The notes under the pieces are model-generated. The model searched no databases, was not told the DNA's origin, and was given only the letters and a program-made list of their open reading frames with translations. Source: JAAYUJ01 sp963698165 (GTDB lineage: Bacteria > Desulfobacterota > Syntrophobacteria > Syntrophobacterales > Syntrophobacteraceae). Taken from it: a stretch of DNA of 64,000 nucleotides. The translations under genes were made by a program, and so were the position numbers. Each line of letters begins with the position of its first letter. Within the stretch, counting starts at the first letter, position 1. The stretch lies in assembly GCA_963698165.1 (NCBI GenBank), contig CAVOPT010000010.1:248001-312000 (forward strand). The letters are read 5' to 3'. Shown in pieces: positions 35,128 through 44,033 of the stretch.

Positions 35128-35679
35128 ATGGCCTCAGTGAGAGTCGGCAACCTTGGCAAAACCCCAGCCCGCGGCTGTTCCGGAGTCGGAGGCAGAGCAC
35201 TCCCGGCTGCAATCCATCCGAGACAGCTGAGTGGGAACTCCGGCGGTTTCACCCTCCTCGAGCTCGTCGTGGTCCTCATGATCCTCTCCATCAGCGCGGC
35301 CCTGCTGATTCCGCGGGTGGGCGCGGGATGGAAGAGGATGGAGGACCGAGAGTTCCTGCAGGAATTTGTCCAGACCTTGAGAAGCGCACGACTCATTGCC
35401 ATGAACTCGGGAGCAGTGGTCGTTTTCCGCCTCCGCGGGAGTGAGCGTGCTTACGGCATAAGAGTTCCTCCCGAGAAGCCTGTTCCCCTCAACGTGGACA
35501 TCTTCGCCGACAACCTCGAGCGGGACCCTCTGACCAACGACCACGTGATCCTCTTTTATCCCGACGGGAGTCTCTCGGGGCGCGACATTCAGATGGTCTT
35601 CGACCAGCAGCGCTCCTTTTTCATCTCCATCCACCCCATAACAGGCGTTGTGCAGGTGTCTCGAAGGGAAGTCCAGTGA
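35128..35679 (+). CDS. gspH: Type II secretion minor pseudopilin (GspH-like)
   Basis: 183 residues. The prepilin motif is G/FTLLELVVVLMILSISA with the cleavage glycine at residue 40, giving an unusually long leader. The body reads ALLIPRVGAGWKR then a beta-rich part with VILFYPDGSLSGRDIQMVFD, characteristic of GspH minor pseudopilins rather than GspG. It overlaps gspI by 4 bp. The long leader may mean the true start is a non-standard codon further in. Confidence 0.85.
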   Translation: MASVRVGNLGKTPARGCSGVGGRALPAAIHPRQLSGNSGGFTLLELVVVLMILSISAALLIPRVGAGWKRMEDREFLQEFVQTLRSARLIAMNSGAVVVFRLRGSERAYGIRVPPEKPVPLNVDIFADNLERDPLTNDHVILFYPDGSLSGRDIQMVFDQQRSFFISIHPITGVVQVSRREVQ

Positions 35680-36086
35680 CAACCTTCTTTCGCATCGTTT
35701 CCCATGGCGCCTCGCGAGGCTTCACACTTCTCGAGGTCATGGTCAGTCTCACCCTGGGAACGCTCATCGCAGGCGGAGTCATGGGAGTCATTTCCGTCTC
35801 CCTCCAGTACACCCAGCGGGTGAAGGATCGTGTGCGGATTCAACCCTATTTGGAAGCCGCCGCCCAGGAGATACTCTCCAATCCCGAGATAGCCAACGGA
35901 AGCGTCATCACAGTGGGAGACGCCAAGAACCCCGTCCAGGTGGATGTGCTGCTTACTCCGGTTCTCGCTCCCGACGGCGGGGAAGTTGGGAGCACAAACC
36001 TCGGCCAGCTCAACCGCGTGCTCCTGCGCTGTCAGGGACGGGTACTGGAATTCAGCGTCCTCATTCCCCAGTCGGAGTTTCGGTGA
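35676..36086 (+). CDS. gspI: Type II secretion minor pseudopilin (GspI-like)
   Basis: 136 residues, starting at a GTG that overlaps the gspH stop (GTGA). The prepilin site is SRG/FTLLEVMVSLTLGTLIAGG, followed by a short beta-rich body. It overlaps gspJ by 4 bp, so the pseudopilin genes are translationally coupled. GspI, J and K form the tip of the pseudopilus. Confidence 0.85.
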   Translation: MTTFFRIVSHGASRGFTLLEVMVSLTLGTLIAGGVMGVISVSLQYTQRVKDRVRIQPYLEAAAQEILSNPEIANGSVITVGDAKNPVQVDVLLTPVLAPDGGEVGSTNLGQLNRVLLRCQGRVLEFSVLIPQSEFR

Positions 36087-36859
36087 AGATACGGAGTTCT
36101 TCCTCTTCCATGGCGGCCGAAAGACCCATGAAGCGGGCCGGGAAGTTCTCCACCGGGCCAAAGGGTGCTGGAGGATTCACGCTCCTGGAGCTCGTCCTCG
36201 CGATGTTCATTTCGTCCCTGGTGATGGGCATCCTGGCCGTGTCCCTGAGCTTTGCCCTGCGGGTCTGGGAGAGACAGCAGAACCAAAAACCCATCGGCAC
36301 ACCCAGTGTCATCGAGCTTCTCAAATGGCAACTGGCCCAATTCTCGGTGGTCCCTGCGAAAGTAGAAGGCAAGTCCCGAGTTCTGTTATCCGGAGACAAA
36401 CACAGCATCACCTTCGCCACGGACCACTCGGTCAAGGCCATCAGCCATGGAGTGCCCGTCATAGCCCGCTATGTTTACTCGGCTAGGGATAAGCGTCTCT
36501 TCTACGCGGAAGTCCCCCTGAATCCGCACCATGTGGAGGTCTTTGAGGAACTTCGGCAGCTCAACCCAGGTAAGGGTACAAAGTCCCCCCAGTTCTACGC
36601 CTTCGACCTGGAGGACTTCTCTGTGGCCTATGTCCGGGAAGAGAAGACAGCTCTGGAGGAATCCTGGGATGTGGACGCCGCGGCTCCGACGGCGGTCCTC
36701 GTCTCATGGAGAACGAAAGACAGCCCCGACTCGTACTCTTACATGGTGTATCCCAATTCCATTTTCGCCATGAAGCAGGAGAGCTTCGAGCAGGGGGGAA
36801 GCGGCGCCCAAAGCCAGAGAGCGAGAACAAGAGCGAGAAGGACGAGAGGAGCGAGGTAG
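36083..36859 (+). CDS. gspJ: Type II secretion minor pseudopilin (GspJ-like)
   Basis: About 258 residues from the GTG at 36083 (GTGA overlap with gspI, GGAG 7 bases upstream); an ATG at 36110 is an alternative. The prepilin site is AGG/FTLLELVLAMFISSLVMG. The body ends in a basic tail (RARTRARRTRGAR), which is unusual for a periplasmic pseudopilin. Confidence 0.85.
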   Translation: MKIRSSSSSMAAERPMKRAGKFSTGPKGAGGFTLLELVLAMFISSLVMGILAVSLSFALRVWERQQNQKPIGTPSVIELLKWQLAQFSVVPAKVEGKSRVLLSGDKHSITFATDHSVKAISHGVPVIARYVYSARDKRLFYAEVPLNPHHVEVFEELRQLNPGKGTKSPQFYAFDLEDFSVAYVREEKTALEESWDVDAAAPTAVLVSWRTKDSPDSYSYMVYPNSIFAMKQESFEQGGSGAQSQRARTRARRTRGAR

Positions 36860-36865
36860 CGGAGC

Positions 36866-37783
36866 TTGAAACTCCCCGGTCACACCATCATGCAACGAGA
36901 CGGCAGGCCCCCCCTTTTGGTTCGCGAGGATGGAGTGGCCATCATCGCCGTCCTTTGGATCTGCATGCTGATCATGTGGTTCGGCCTTCAGATCGGGGCT
37001 GACACGCGCCTCCTCGGCGAAGAACAGGTGCACATGCTGCGTCGCTCCCAGGCGCTCTATCTCGCCATCGGGGGGGGTTACGAAGCCCTCGCGCGCATGG
37101 GAACCCCCTTGCCCCTCAACCGTGACGAACCACCCGATTTCAACTGGCAGCCGGACGGGCAGCCCCGCCTGGTGAATTATGAAACAGGTCAGGCCCTGGT
37201 CATCGTCGAACCGGAAGACGAAAAGGTGAACGTGAACAAGGCCGACACCCGGCAACTCAGCGAGGTTCTGGTGAGGGCCGGCGTGAGCGAGGACGCGGCG
37301 GAGGGCTTCGCGGACCTCATCGCGGATTTCATCGACAGCGATGACATCCCGAGGCTCAAAGGAGCCGAAAAGGATCGCTACCAGAAACTCGGTCTTGGCT
37401 ATGCTCCGTTCGATGGACCCCTCACCTCCCTCGATCAGCTGTTGCTCGTCCCCGGCATCACCGACCAGCTCCTCTACGGCTTTGGGAGCGTGCAGGACCC
37501 GAGCGGCGAAGAGGGCTCGGGGATATCGATTCCCCTCCTCCCTGCCAGGGATTCACTTTTTTCCCTCCTCTCCGTCCACGGGAAGGGCACGCAACTCGCG
37601 CAAACCGACACGGAGAGGGCAACCGAGGACAGGATTGTCACCTGGCAAAACAACGGCATCTACCGAATATTTTCCTGCGGCAAGTCGTTTGCCGGCTCCC
37701 CGTCGGTTGTTATTTGTCTCATTGTGCGTTATTCTCCCGGCAACCCAAACGGTTATGAGATCTTGTACAGGAAAGTTTTCTGA
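36866..37783 (+). CDS. gspK: Type II secretion minor pseudopilin GspK
   Basis: 305 residues from a TTG at 36866; an ATG at 36890 is an alternative. The N-terminal hydrophobic helix (GVAIIAVLWICMLIMWFGLQ) lacks the FTLLE form, as is usual for GspK. The alpha domain contains the helix-hairpin-helix-like VNVNKADTRQLSEVLVRAGV, then DFIDSDDIPRLKGAE and LTSLDQLLLVPGI. GspK caps the pseudopilus tip. Seven bases separate it from gspJ. Confidence 0.87.
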   Translation: MKLPGHTIMQRDGRPPLLVREDGVAIIAVLWICMLIMWFGLQIGADTRLLGEEQVHMLRRSQALYLAIGGGYEALARMGTPLPLNRDEPPDFNWQPDGQPRLVNYETGQALVIVEPEDEKVNVNKADTRQLSEVLVRAGVSEDAAEGFADLIADFIDSDDIPRLKGAEKDRYQKLGLGYAPFDGPLTSLDQLLLVPGITDQLLYGFGSVQDPSGEEGSGISIPLLPARDSLFSLLSVHGKGTQLAQTDTERATEDRIVTWQNNGIYRIFSCGKSFAGSPSVVICLIVRYSPGNPNGYEILYRKVF

Positions 37784-37810
37784 GGAAATGCAAGCCGGCG
37801 GAAAAGGAGC

Positions 37811-39364
37811 ATGTTCAAAGAAATTCTGAGACAGCGTCCCAAGCATCTCCTGGCGGTGTACGTCGAAGAGCGGCGTGTCGAGGTGGTGCGGGCTCACCGG
37901 CAGTGGCGCAACTGGCTGATCGACACGAACGAAGCCCAGTCCCTGGGAGAGGGCGACAACGTTTTCGAGTTTCTTCAGCGTCTCAACCTCAAGCCGAGGG
38001 ACAGGCGGCCGACGGCCCTCATCCTCATCCTGCCTCGAAGCTATTATTCATTCCACCGGGAGCACTACCCCATTTCGTTGAGGGACCAGCTCGAAGAGGC
38101 CCTGGTCTTTGACTGGCAGGACAACGTGTTCTACGAGACGGAACACACGCTGCACTTCGCGGGTCCGGCGGTCACCATCAACCACCACCTGTCCGTCCCC
38201 ATTTTTGCCCTCCATCGGGGCATATATGAAAAACTCCACCAGGCGCTCGGAGCAGCTCTCTTCAGCACATTCTCCATCATTCCTTCGGCCCTCGCCTACA
38301 AGGCCTTCTCCGCTCCTGCCGGCCCCGAGGACGACTGTCCACCTGTCGAATTCTTCGGTCGATTCATCGACCCGCGCCATGTGGAGATCAACCGGTACTA
38401 CAGGGGCGAGCTCCTGGACTCCATCCTTCTGGGAGACGGCGCGGGCCATGTGCGGGTGTTTCTCGAAAATATTCAATCTCTTGGAAATGGGACATGCGGG
38501 GAGAGGTACAGCGTTCAGGTGCCCTGTGCCGCGGGTGAAGGGTCCGAAGAATACGGGGAGCCCTGGAAGGAGCGAGGGGTTCCCATGGAATTCCGAACCC
38601 TGCCGGGTTCCATCCTCTCCCAATGGGTGAAGCACATCCTGGAGCTCGACCAGGTCGCGACATTCGAAGCCCCCCTCCTCCTGAAGCCGTGGCAGGTTCC
38701 CAAGGTTCTCTGGGCCCTTCTTGCCCTGGTTGTCCTGTATTCCGCTTTCGCATTCTACGAGGTCCACTCTTTAGGCCGGCTTCAGGACCAGTCGAAAACC
38801 CTCAAGAGGCAAGTGGCCCAGTCGGAAACCCAGTGGAAGCCCGTAGAGGAGCTCCAGGCCCGCATCAACAAGTTCCTGGAGGACAAGAAGACCCTTTCTC
38901 AGTTTCACGCCGAGGGATACCCCCTTCTGGAGATAATCACCATCCTGACCCGCATTACCCCCAGTGACACCTGGATCAACTACCTCTCCCTTCGCAAGGG
39001 CCAGCTGATCCTCAGGGGGGAGAGCAAGTCGGCCATCAAGTATCTTCCCGAGCTTTCCAAGGTGGAGGGCTTCACCGACGTGCGCTTCGCGTCTCCCGTC
39101 ACCCGGAATCCCACTTCCAACGATGAACGCTTCAACCTTCAGCTGCAAATCGACCCGGAAAAGCTCAAGAAAACCATCGCCTCGCTTCCCCCGGAACCAC
39201 CCGCCCAGGAGACCACGGGCGAAGGTGACGACTTATCCCCCGAGATGGAAATCCCGGATGGCGACGTCATTCCCGGGGAGGGGGCTGCTTCGAGCCCCTC
39301 GGCCGCTGAAGAAGGCTCCGGGAACCGGCCCTCGCCCATGGACCAGTTGGAGGGTATCCAATGA
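37811..39364 (+). CDS. gspL: GspL/PilN-like type II secretion assembly protein
   Basis: 517 residues. The N-terminal cytoplasmic part (about 1-290) has the actin-like GspL/PilM character (LILILPRSYYSFHRE, IIPSALAYKAF). One membrane segment spans about residues 298-316 (LWALLALVVLYSAFAFYEV). After a coiled-coil stretch comes a PilN-like periplasmic ferredoxin fold (LLEIITILTRITPSDTWINY). The C-terminal 60 residues are acidic and low-complexity. It overlaps gspM by 4 bp. Confidence 0.82.
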   Translation: MFKEILRQRPKHLLAVYVEERRVEVVRAHRQWRNWLIDTNEAQSLGEGDNVFEFLQRLNLKPRDRRPTALILILPRSYYSFHREHYPISLRDQLEEALVFDWQDNVFYETEHTLHFAGPAVTINHHLSVPIFALHRGIYEKLHQALGAALFSTFSIIPSALAYKAFSAPAGPEDDCPPVEFFGRFIDPRHVEINRYYRGELLDSILLGDGAGHVRVFLENIQSLGNGTCGERYSVQVPCAAGEGSEEYGEPWKERGVPMEFRTLPGSILSQWVKHILELDQVATFEAPLLLKPWQVPKVLWALLALVVLYSAFAFYEVHSLGRLQDQSKTLKRQVAQSETQWKPVEELQARINKFLEDKKTLSQFHAEGYPLLEIITILTRITPSDTWINYLSLRKGQLILRGESKSAIKYLPELSKVEGFTDVRFASPVTRNPTSNDERFNLQLQIDPEKLKKTIASLPPEPPAQETTGEGDDLSPEMEIPDGDVIPGEGAASSPSAAEEGSGNRPSPMDQLEGIQ

Positions 39365-39951
39365 TGAAGGTTCCAGAGTTCTCATGGTCCGACCTCAGGA
39401 AAAACAGGCTTGCCCTGGTCGCCGGAGGGGTCACCCTGGCGGCCATCCTGGCGGTGCATTTCCTCTGGCTGGATCCGGTCCTGGCGGACAAGGAGGCTCT
39501 TCAAGCCAAGGTCAAACAGCAGGCTGAGCTTGTTCAGAAGTACCAGGAAAAGTTGAACCAGGGGCAAAGCATCAAGGAGAACCTGGTCAAACAGGAGGCT
39601 GAACTCAGGGAACTTCAAAAGCAGCTGTTCCGGGGCAATGACGCTTACCAGCTCGCAGCCTCCCTTGGAGACATCCTTTCCCCCAAGGACGATCCCAAGA
39701 ACAAGCTCGACATCAAGACGTATCAGGTGCTCGCCAGCAAGGAATTTGGTCTCTACCAGGAAGTGACCCTCAGGTACAACTTCATGACCAGCGTCGAAGG
39801 TCTCCACTTTTTCTTCGAGAGACTGAAGAGCTTCGAGATGGCCATACTCGTCCAGGAGGTCAATATTCAAAAAATCCAGAAAAAGGGCGGGCCCGATCTG
39901 GTGGTCAACGTGATACTCGCGGCGCTTCTGGAGAAAGGGGAAAAGACGTAG
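39361..39951 (+). CDS. gspM: GspM/PilO-like type II secretion assembly protein
   Basis: 196 residues. A cytoplasmic N-terminus and one membrane segment (about residues 18-37) are followed by a coiled coil (residues 45-90, rich in Gln/Glu/Lys) and a C-terminal ferredoxin-like domain (FNFMTSVEGL-type strand, VEGLHFFFERLKSFEMAILV). GspM and GspL dimerise to hold the platform. Its stop is 244 bp before gspD. Confidence 0.8.
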   Translation: MMKVPEFSWSDLRKNRLALVAGGVTLAAILAVHFLWLDPVLADKEALQAKVKQQAELVQKYQEKLNQGQSIKENLVKQEAELRELQKQLFRGNDAYQLAASLGDILSPKDDPKNKLDIKTYQVLASKEFGLYQEVTLRYNFMTSVEGLHFFFERLKSFEMAILVQEVNIQKIQKKGGPDLVVNVILAALLEKGEKT

Positions 39952-40195
39952 GGGCATTCAAGACCCAACGCCTGCCTTTCTATACCCGCCATTGGTCGAT
40001 AACAAAGCATCTCCACCCCACCCGGATTATTCCAGCACACCCTCGCAACCCCCAACGCATATCCAATGAACGGATTCATCGCGTCAAATTCTTCCCGTCA
40101 ACCTGCGGTAAGCACTATAAATTTCTTGACATCCTCCAAAAAATAAAACATGAGAATAGTGGGCGAGTAATGAACACATGAATAGGGGCTAATAT

Positions 40196-42685
40196 ATGAA
40201 GATGCAACGGGCTATTATTGCGTTGTCCGTGGCCGTGTGCGTTACTGCGTGCTCGGCCGTGCCTGCGAGAAGCCCTCTTGGACGAGCGGCTTCACCCATG
40301 CATCCCCCAACCACCCAAGAGGAATCACCTCCCCCTCCTTCCAACCAGGCAGATGCTGCTCAATACGACAGCGCTTTCACCAGGACCATCGACATATACC
40401 CTGGCGGAAAGAAACCCACCGATATCGGGGAAGGGAAACGAAAAACCGTTCCACTCCCCAAGATCGCGGGCACGATCACGACGGGGCTCATTGGCCCGAC
40501 GGGTCCGGAGCAGCCAGGCCCCACCATCCCGAACGGGGACAAGCAGAAGATCGTTCTGAACTTCGACAAGGCAGACATAGCCGAAGTCACCAATCAGATC
40601 TTCGGAGAATACTTGAAGCTGAATTACGTCCTGGATCCGGCCCTCCAGGGACGGATCAGCCTCTACCTTGAGGGGGCATACAGCAAGGAGGAGCTCTTTC
40701 AGCTGATCACCAAGGTGTACGAGGCGAACAACGTCTCCGTCGTGCCCCGGAAAGGCATGTTTTACATTCAGCCTGTGCAGCGCAGTGCGAGCAGCAGTCT
40801 TCCCCTGGCCGGGGTGCGCACCCTGGGGGATGAAAAGACCGGGGCGAGGCCCGTTGCCATCATCTACCGCCTCAGGTACATGGACGCCAAGCAGGCCATC
40901 AACCTCGTCCAGCCTTTCCTGTCCCCCGGAAGAGCCATCAAGTCGGACAACCTCACCAACAGCGTCCTCTTCGTTGAAAACGCGGAAAACGCTAAGACCA
41001 TCGTTGAAGTCCTGAAAGCTCTCGACATTAACGTGCTCCAGGAAGTGAGCATGGAGATCGTCCCGGTGACATCCATCTCCCCCGACGAGGCCGTTCAGAG
41101 CCTGGAATCATTGATGGGGAAGATGAGCTCGGTCAAGGAGAGCGCCATCAAGAACAACCTGGCCTATATTCCCCTCCAAAGCTTCGGGGGCGTGCTCATT
41201 CTCGCTCAGACACCGGAACTGCTCAAGACCGCCAAGCAGTGGCTCACAGCTCTGGACGTGCACAGCGCCGAATCGGGTGAAAACATCCACGTGTATTTCG
41301 TGCAAAACGGCCTGGCCCGGGACATCGCCGACATCCTGAACCAGGTTTTCGGGCTGGGAGGCGGCGCGGGCGGGAGACTGGGCCAGCAGGTCGTGTCATC
41401 CGTAAGCCAGCCCTCCTCCTCCTGGGGGGCCCGGCCGTTCGGCGGCACCGGCAGTTCATTCGGTCGCGGCGGCACCGGCAGCAGCTTCGGTGGAGGATCG
41501 TCTCGAAGCTCCCGATCATCCACGGGAGCTGGGGGGTTTGGGAGCTCTTTCGGGAGCTCAGCCATGGGCTCATCCGCCACGGGGTCGACAATGGGCGGAA
41601 CCGGACTTGGAACGGGAACGGCCGACACATCGAGATCAGCGCGCCTTCAGCGCCGCGGCACCGCGGGCGGGGTTGTCGGGGGCGCCGGGGTGGGCACGGC
41701 AGGCGTTGGGGCCGCCGCCGCCGCTCTTGGCCTCACGGGAGACGTCATGATCATTCCCGATGAGGTGAACAACGCCATCATCGTTCGGGCCAACGCCATG
41801 GACTGGGCCAAGATCAAGAAGACCGTCGAAACCCTGGACATCGTGCCCAGAGCTGTCCTCATCGAAGTGACCGTGGCCGAGGTCACGCTCACAAAGGACT
41901 TCCAATTCGGGGTTCAATGGTTTTTCAGGGACGTGGATGTTGACAGCGGAGTACTTTCGGGTGCTTCGAGACAGACAACCCTGACCACCGATGTTGCCAG
42001 CGAAGCCGCCAAGGCCATTGGAACTGCGGTGGTCGGCGGGCTTGGCCTGGGCTGGGTCGCCAACGTCGGGGATATTGCAGTTCTCCTGCAGGCATTGTCC
42101 ACCAAGACCAAGGTGAACATCCTCTCGACCCCGACTCTCCTCGCTACCGACAACCAGGAGGCTTCCATCACCGTCGGCGGCCGGGAGCCGATCCCCACCG
42201 GGACTGCCATCGGTGCGGCGGGGACCACCGATGCCGTCATCAGCTCCATACAGTACGAAGAGACGGGCGTCATCCTCAACGTGACCCCCCACATCAATGC
42301 GGGGGGCCTTGTGCGGATGGACCTGGAACAGACCATTCGGAACGTGGACAACCGCAACGTCACGGTGGGCAACAACAACACGGCCCCGAGCTTTTCCGAG
42401 CGCAACATCAAGACCACGCTTCTGGCCCAGGACGGGAGTACCGTCGTCATCGGCGGCATCATTCAGAACAGGGCGACCGAGTCATTGGGAGGGATCCCCG
42501 GACTTAAGGACCTGCCCCTCATCGCCCCTCTGTTCAGCAGTAAGAACAATGGCCTCAATCGGATCGAGCTGATCATCGCCATCACCCCCCACGTCATCGA
42601 CCAGCGTGAAAACGGCTCCACGAGGGAATTCCTGAACAGGATGAGAAATCTCCAGAAGAGAGCCCGAAGCGGGAGGACACTTTAA
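40196..42685 (+). CDS. gspD: Type II secretion outer-membrane secretin GspD
   Basis: 829 residues. A lipoprotein signal (VCVTACSAVP, lipobox Cys20) is followed by N0/N1/N2-type domains (IVLNFDKADIAEVTNQIFGE; AIIYRLRYMDAKQAINLVQP), then a Gly/Ser-rich insertion (about residues 395-515), then the secretin core (VLIEVTVAEVTLTKDFQFGV; TSTPTLLATDNQEASITVGG-like region; LKDLPLIAPLF) . The protein would form the outer-membrane pore. The 244-bp gap before it has a TTGACA hexamer at 40126-40131 and AT-rich sequence, so gspD may also have its own promoter. Confidence 0.94.
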   Translation: MKMQRAIIALSVAVCVTACSAVPARSPLGRAASPMHPPTTQEESPPPPSNQADAAQYDSAFTRTIDIYPGGKKPTDIGEGKRKTVPLPKIAGTITTGLIGPTGPEQPGPTIPNGDKQKIVLNFDKADIAEVTNQIFGEYLKLNYVLDPALQGRISLYLEGAYSKEELFQLITKVYEANNVSVVPRKGMFYIQPVQRSASSSLPLAGVRTLGDEKTGARPVAIIYRLRYMDAKQAINLVQPFLSPGRAIKSDNLTNSVLFVENAENAKTIVEVLKALDINVLQEVSMEIVPVTSISPDEAVQSLESLMGKMSSVKESAIKNNLAYIPLQSFGGVLILAQTPELLKTAKQWLTALDVHSAESGENIHVYFVQNGLARDIADILNQVFGLGGGAGGRLGQQVVSSVSQPSSSWGARPFGGTGSSFGRGGTGSSFGGGSSRSSRSSTGAGGFGSSFGSSAMGSSATGSTMGGTGLGTGTADTSRSARLQRRGTAGGVVGGAGVGTAGVGAAAAALGLTGDVMIIPDEVNNAIIVRANAMDWAKIKKTVETLDIVPRAVLIEVTVAEVTLTKDFQFGVQWFFRDVDVDSGVLSGASRQTTLTTDVASEAAKAIGTAVVGGLGLGWVANVGDIAVLLQALSTKTKVNILSTPTLLATDNQEASITVGGREPIPTGTAIGAAGTTDAVISSIQYEETGVILNVTPHINAGGLVRMDLEQTIRNVDNRNVTVGNNNTAPSFSERNIKTTLLAQDGSTVVIGGIIQNRATESLGGIPGLKDLPLIAPLFSSKNNGLNRIELIIAITPHVIDQRENGSTREFLNRMRNLQKRARSGRTL

Positions 42686-42711
42686 GGACACATCCACAGG
42701 AAAGTGTGTCC
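42686..42711 (+). terminator. Possible terminator after gspD
   Basis: GGACACA (42686-42692) pairs with TGTGTCC (42705-42711) directly after the gspD stop. The stem is only 7 bp and no T-run follows, so termination is uncertain. Confidence 0.35.
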
Positions 42712-42792
42712 CCATTCCCATCGAATATGCTCACTCCGGCGAAAGCCGGTATGACGAGCGAGCTGCTCTGGGCAAATGGACGTCAGTTCGAT

Positions 42793-43824
42793 TCACCCAT
42801 TTCCACCAAGGCCTGCCAACACTCCAAGTCGCCTCAACAGGTCCGCAAAATCCCCGGGCAGCTCCGCCTCGATGCAAATGGGACCCCCCGTGACGGGATG
42901 TGTCAGCCCAAGCCGCCAGGCGTGGAGCATCTGGCGGTCCACCTTAACGAGGAGGTCCTGCAGGGGCTTTGACCGCAGCCCCCTGGCCCTTCGTTTGCCC
43001 CCCCCGTAAGCGGCGTCCCCCACAACCGGATGCTGGATGTGGCTCATGTGCACCCGGATCTGATGGGTGCGGCCCGTCTTGATGGTGACCCGAAGGAGCG
43101 TCGCTTCTCCGAATTCCCTCTCCACGCGCCATTGGGTGGCGGCTTCCCTTCCCCCCTTGTCGACGACCGCCATTTTCTTTCGATCCGAGGGATTCCTGCC
43201 CACCAGGGTCCTGATTTCACCTTCGGCCGTCGAGAATCCGCCGTGGACAAGGGCGAGGTAGACCTTTCCCACGAGGTGCTCCTTGAACTGCCGGATGAGA
43301 TGGAGATAGGCCCTCTCGGTCTTGGCGATCACAAGGGCTCCCGAGGTGTCCTGGTCGAGCCGATGCACGATGCCCGGGCGCAAGGGGGCTCCCTGCATGG
43401 CCAGTCGAGGACAGTGGGCGAGCAATCCGTGAACGAGGGTCCCCTCCGCATGGCCGGCTCCCGGGTGAACCACCAATCCCGGTGCCTTGTTGATCACCAG
43501 GATGTGGTCGTCTTCAAAGAGAATGTCCAGGGCCATGGGCTCCGGAGTGAGGGTTTCGGCCTGGTTCATCCGGGGGATGCTCACAGAGATCCTGTCCCCG
43601 CCCCGAATGGCATGCCGCGCTTTCACCACCCGCTCACCGGACACCTGCACGAAGCCTTCCTGAATCCAGCGCTTGAACTGGTTTCTCGAATAATCGGGCA
43701 ATTTCAGGGAGAGAAAGGAGTCCAGCCGCAATCCATCGTCTTCGGGAAGCACCTCGAGGAAAACCTCTTGAATATGGGCGCCGGCATTCTCATGCGTCAC
43801 AACAATCATGAACCCTTTACTCAT
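42793..43824 (-). CDS. RluA/RluD-family pseudouridine synthase
   Basis: 343 residues. An N-terminal S4 RNA-binding domain (about residues 25-85: LRLDSFLSLKLPDYSRNQFK) precedes the synthase domain. The catalytic Asp lies in the RluA-family motif GIVHRLDQDTSGALVIAKT. Later motifs are IKTGRTHQIRVHMSHIQHPV and the LHAWRLGLTHPVTG end. The S4-plus-catalytic order matches RluD, which modifies 23S rRNA helix 69; sequence alone cannot fix the exact site. ATG 43809 is an alternative start. It is convergent with gspD. Confidence 0.92.
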   Translation of the reverse strand: MSKGFMIVVTHENAGAHIQEVFLEVLPEDDGLRLDSFLSLKLPDYSRNQFKRWIQEGFVQVSGERVVKARHAIRGGDRISVSIPRMNQAETLTPEPMALDILFEDDHILVINKAPGLVVHPGAGHAEGTLVHGLLAHCPRLAMQGAPLRPGIVHRLDQDTSGALVIAKTERAYLHLIRQFKEHLVGKVYLALVHGGFSTAEGEIRTLVGRNPSDRKKMAVVDKGGREAATQWRVEREFGEATLLRVTIKTGRTHQIRVHMSHIQHPVVGDAAYGGGKRRARGLRSKPLQDLLVKVDRQMLHAWRLGLTHPVTGGPICIEAELPGDFADLLRRLGVLAGLGGNG

Positions 43825-43849
43825 CCCCCGGGCAGTCCATCATGCCCCC

Positions 43850-43979
43850 TCGGCACACTCGACAGGATGAAAAGCTTTGAATCCACCGCAGAGGGCGCTG
43901 AGCCCGCAGAGATTATTTTTCACAACCTGTTTTCTCAGCGATCTCAGCGTGCTCAGCGGTGAAATGGTATTTTTTCGTG
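43850..43979. repeat. Dispersed intergenic repeat, copy A2
   Basis: Same family as 22957-23075: CCACCGCAGAGGGCGCTGAG, then CTCAGCGATCTCAGCGTG and CTCAGCGGTGAAATGG. The left flank (GGCAGTCCATCATGCCCC, AAAGCTTTGAATCCACCGC) is shared with the inverted half-copy at 57130-57212. Confidence 0.75.
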
Positions 43980-44033
43980 CCAGTCATTGGCATTGTGAAA
44001 TGGAAAGAGAGCCCCCCGAATGCCAGGCTCGAA

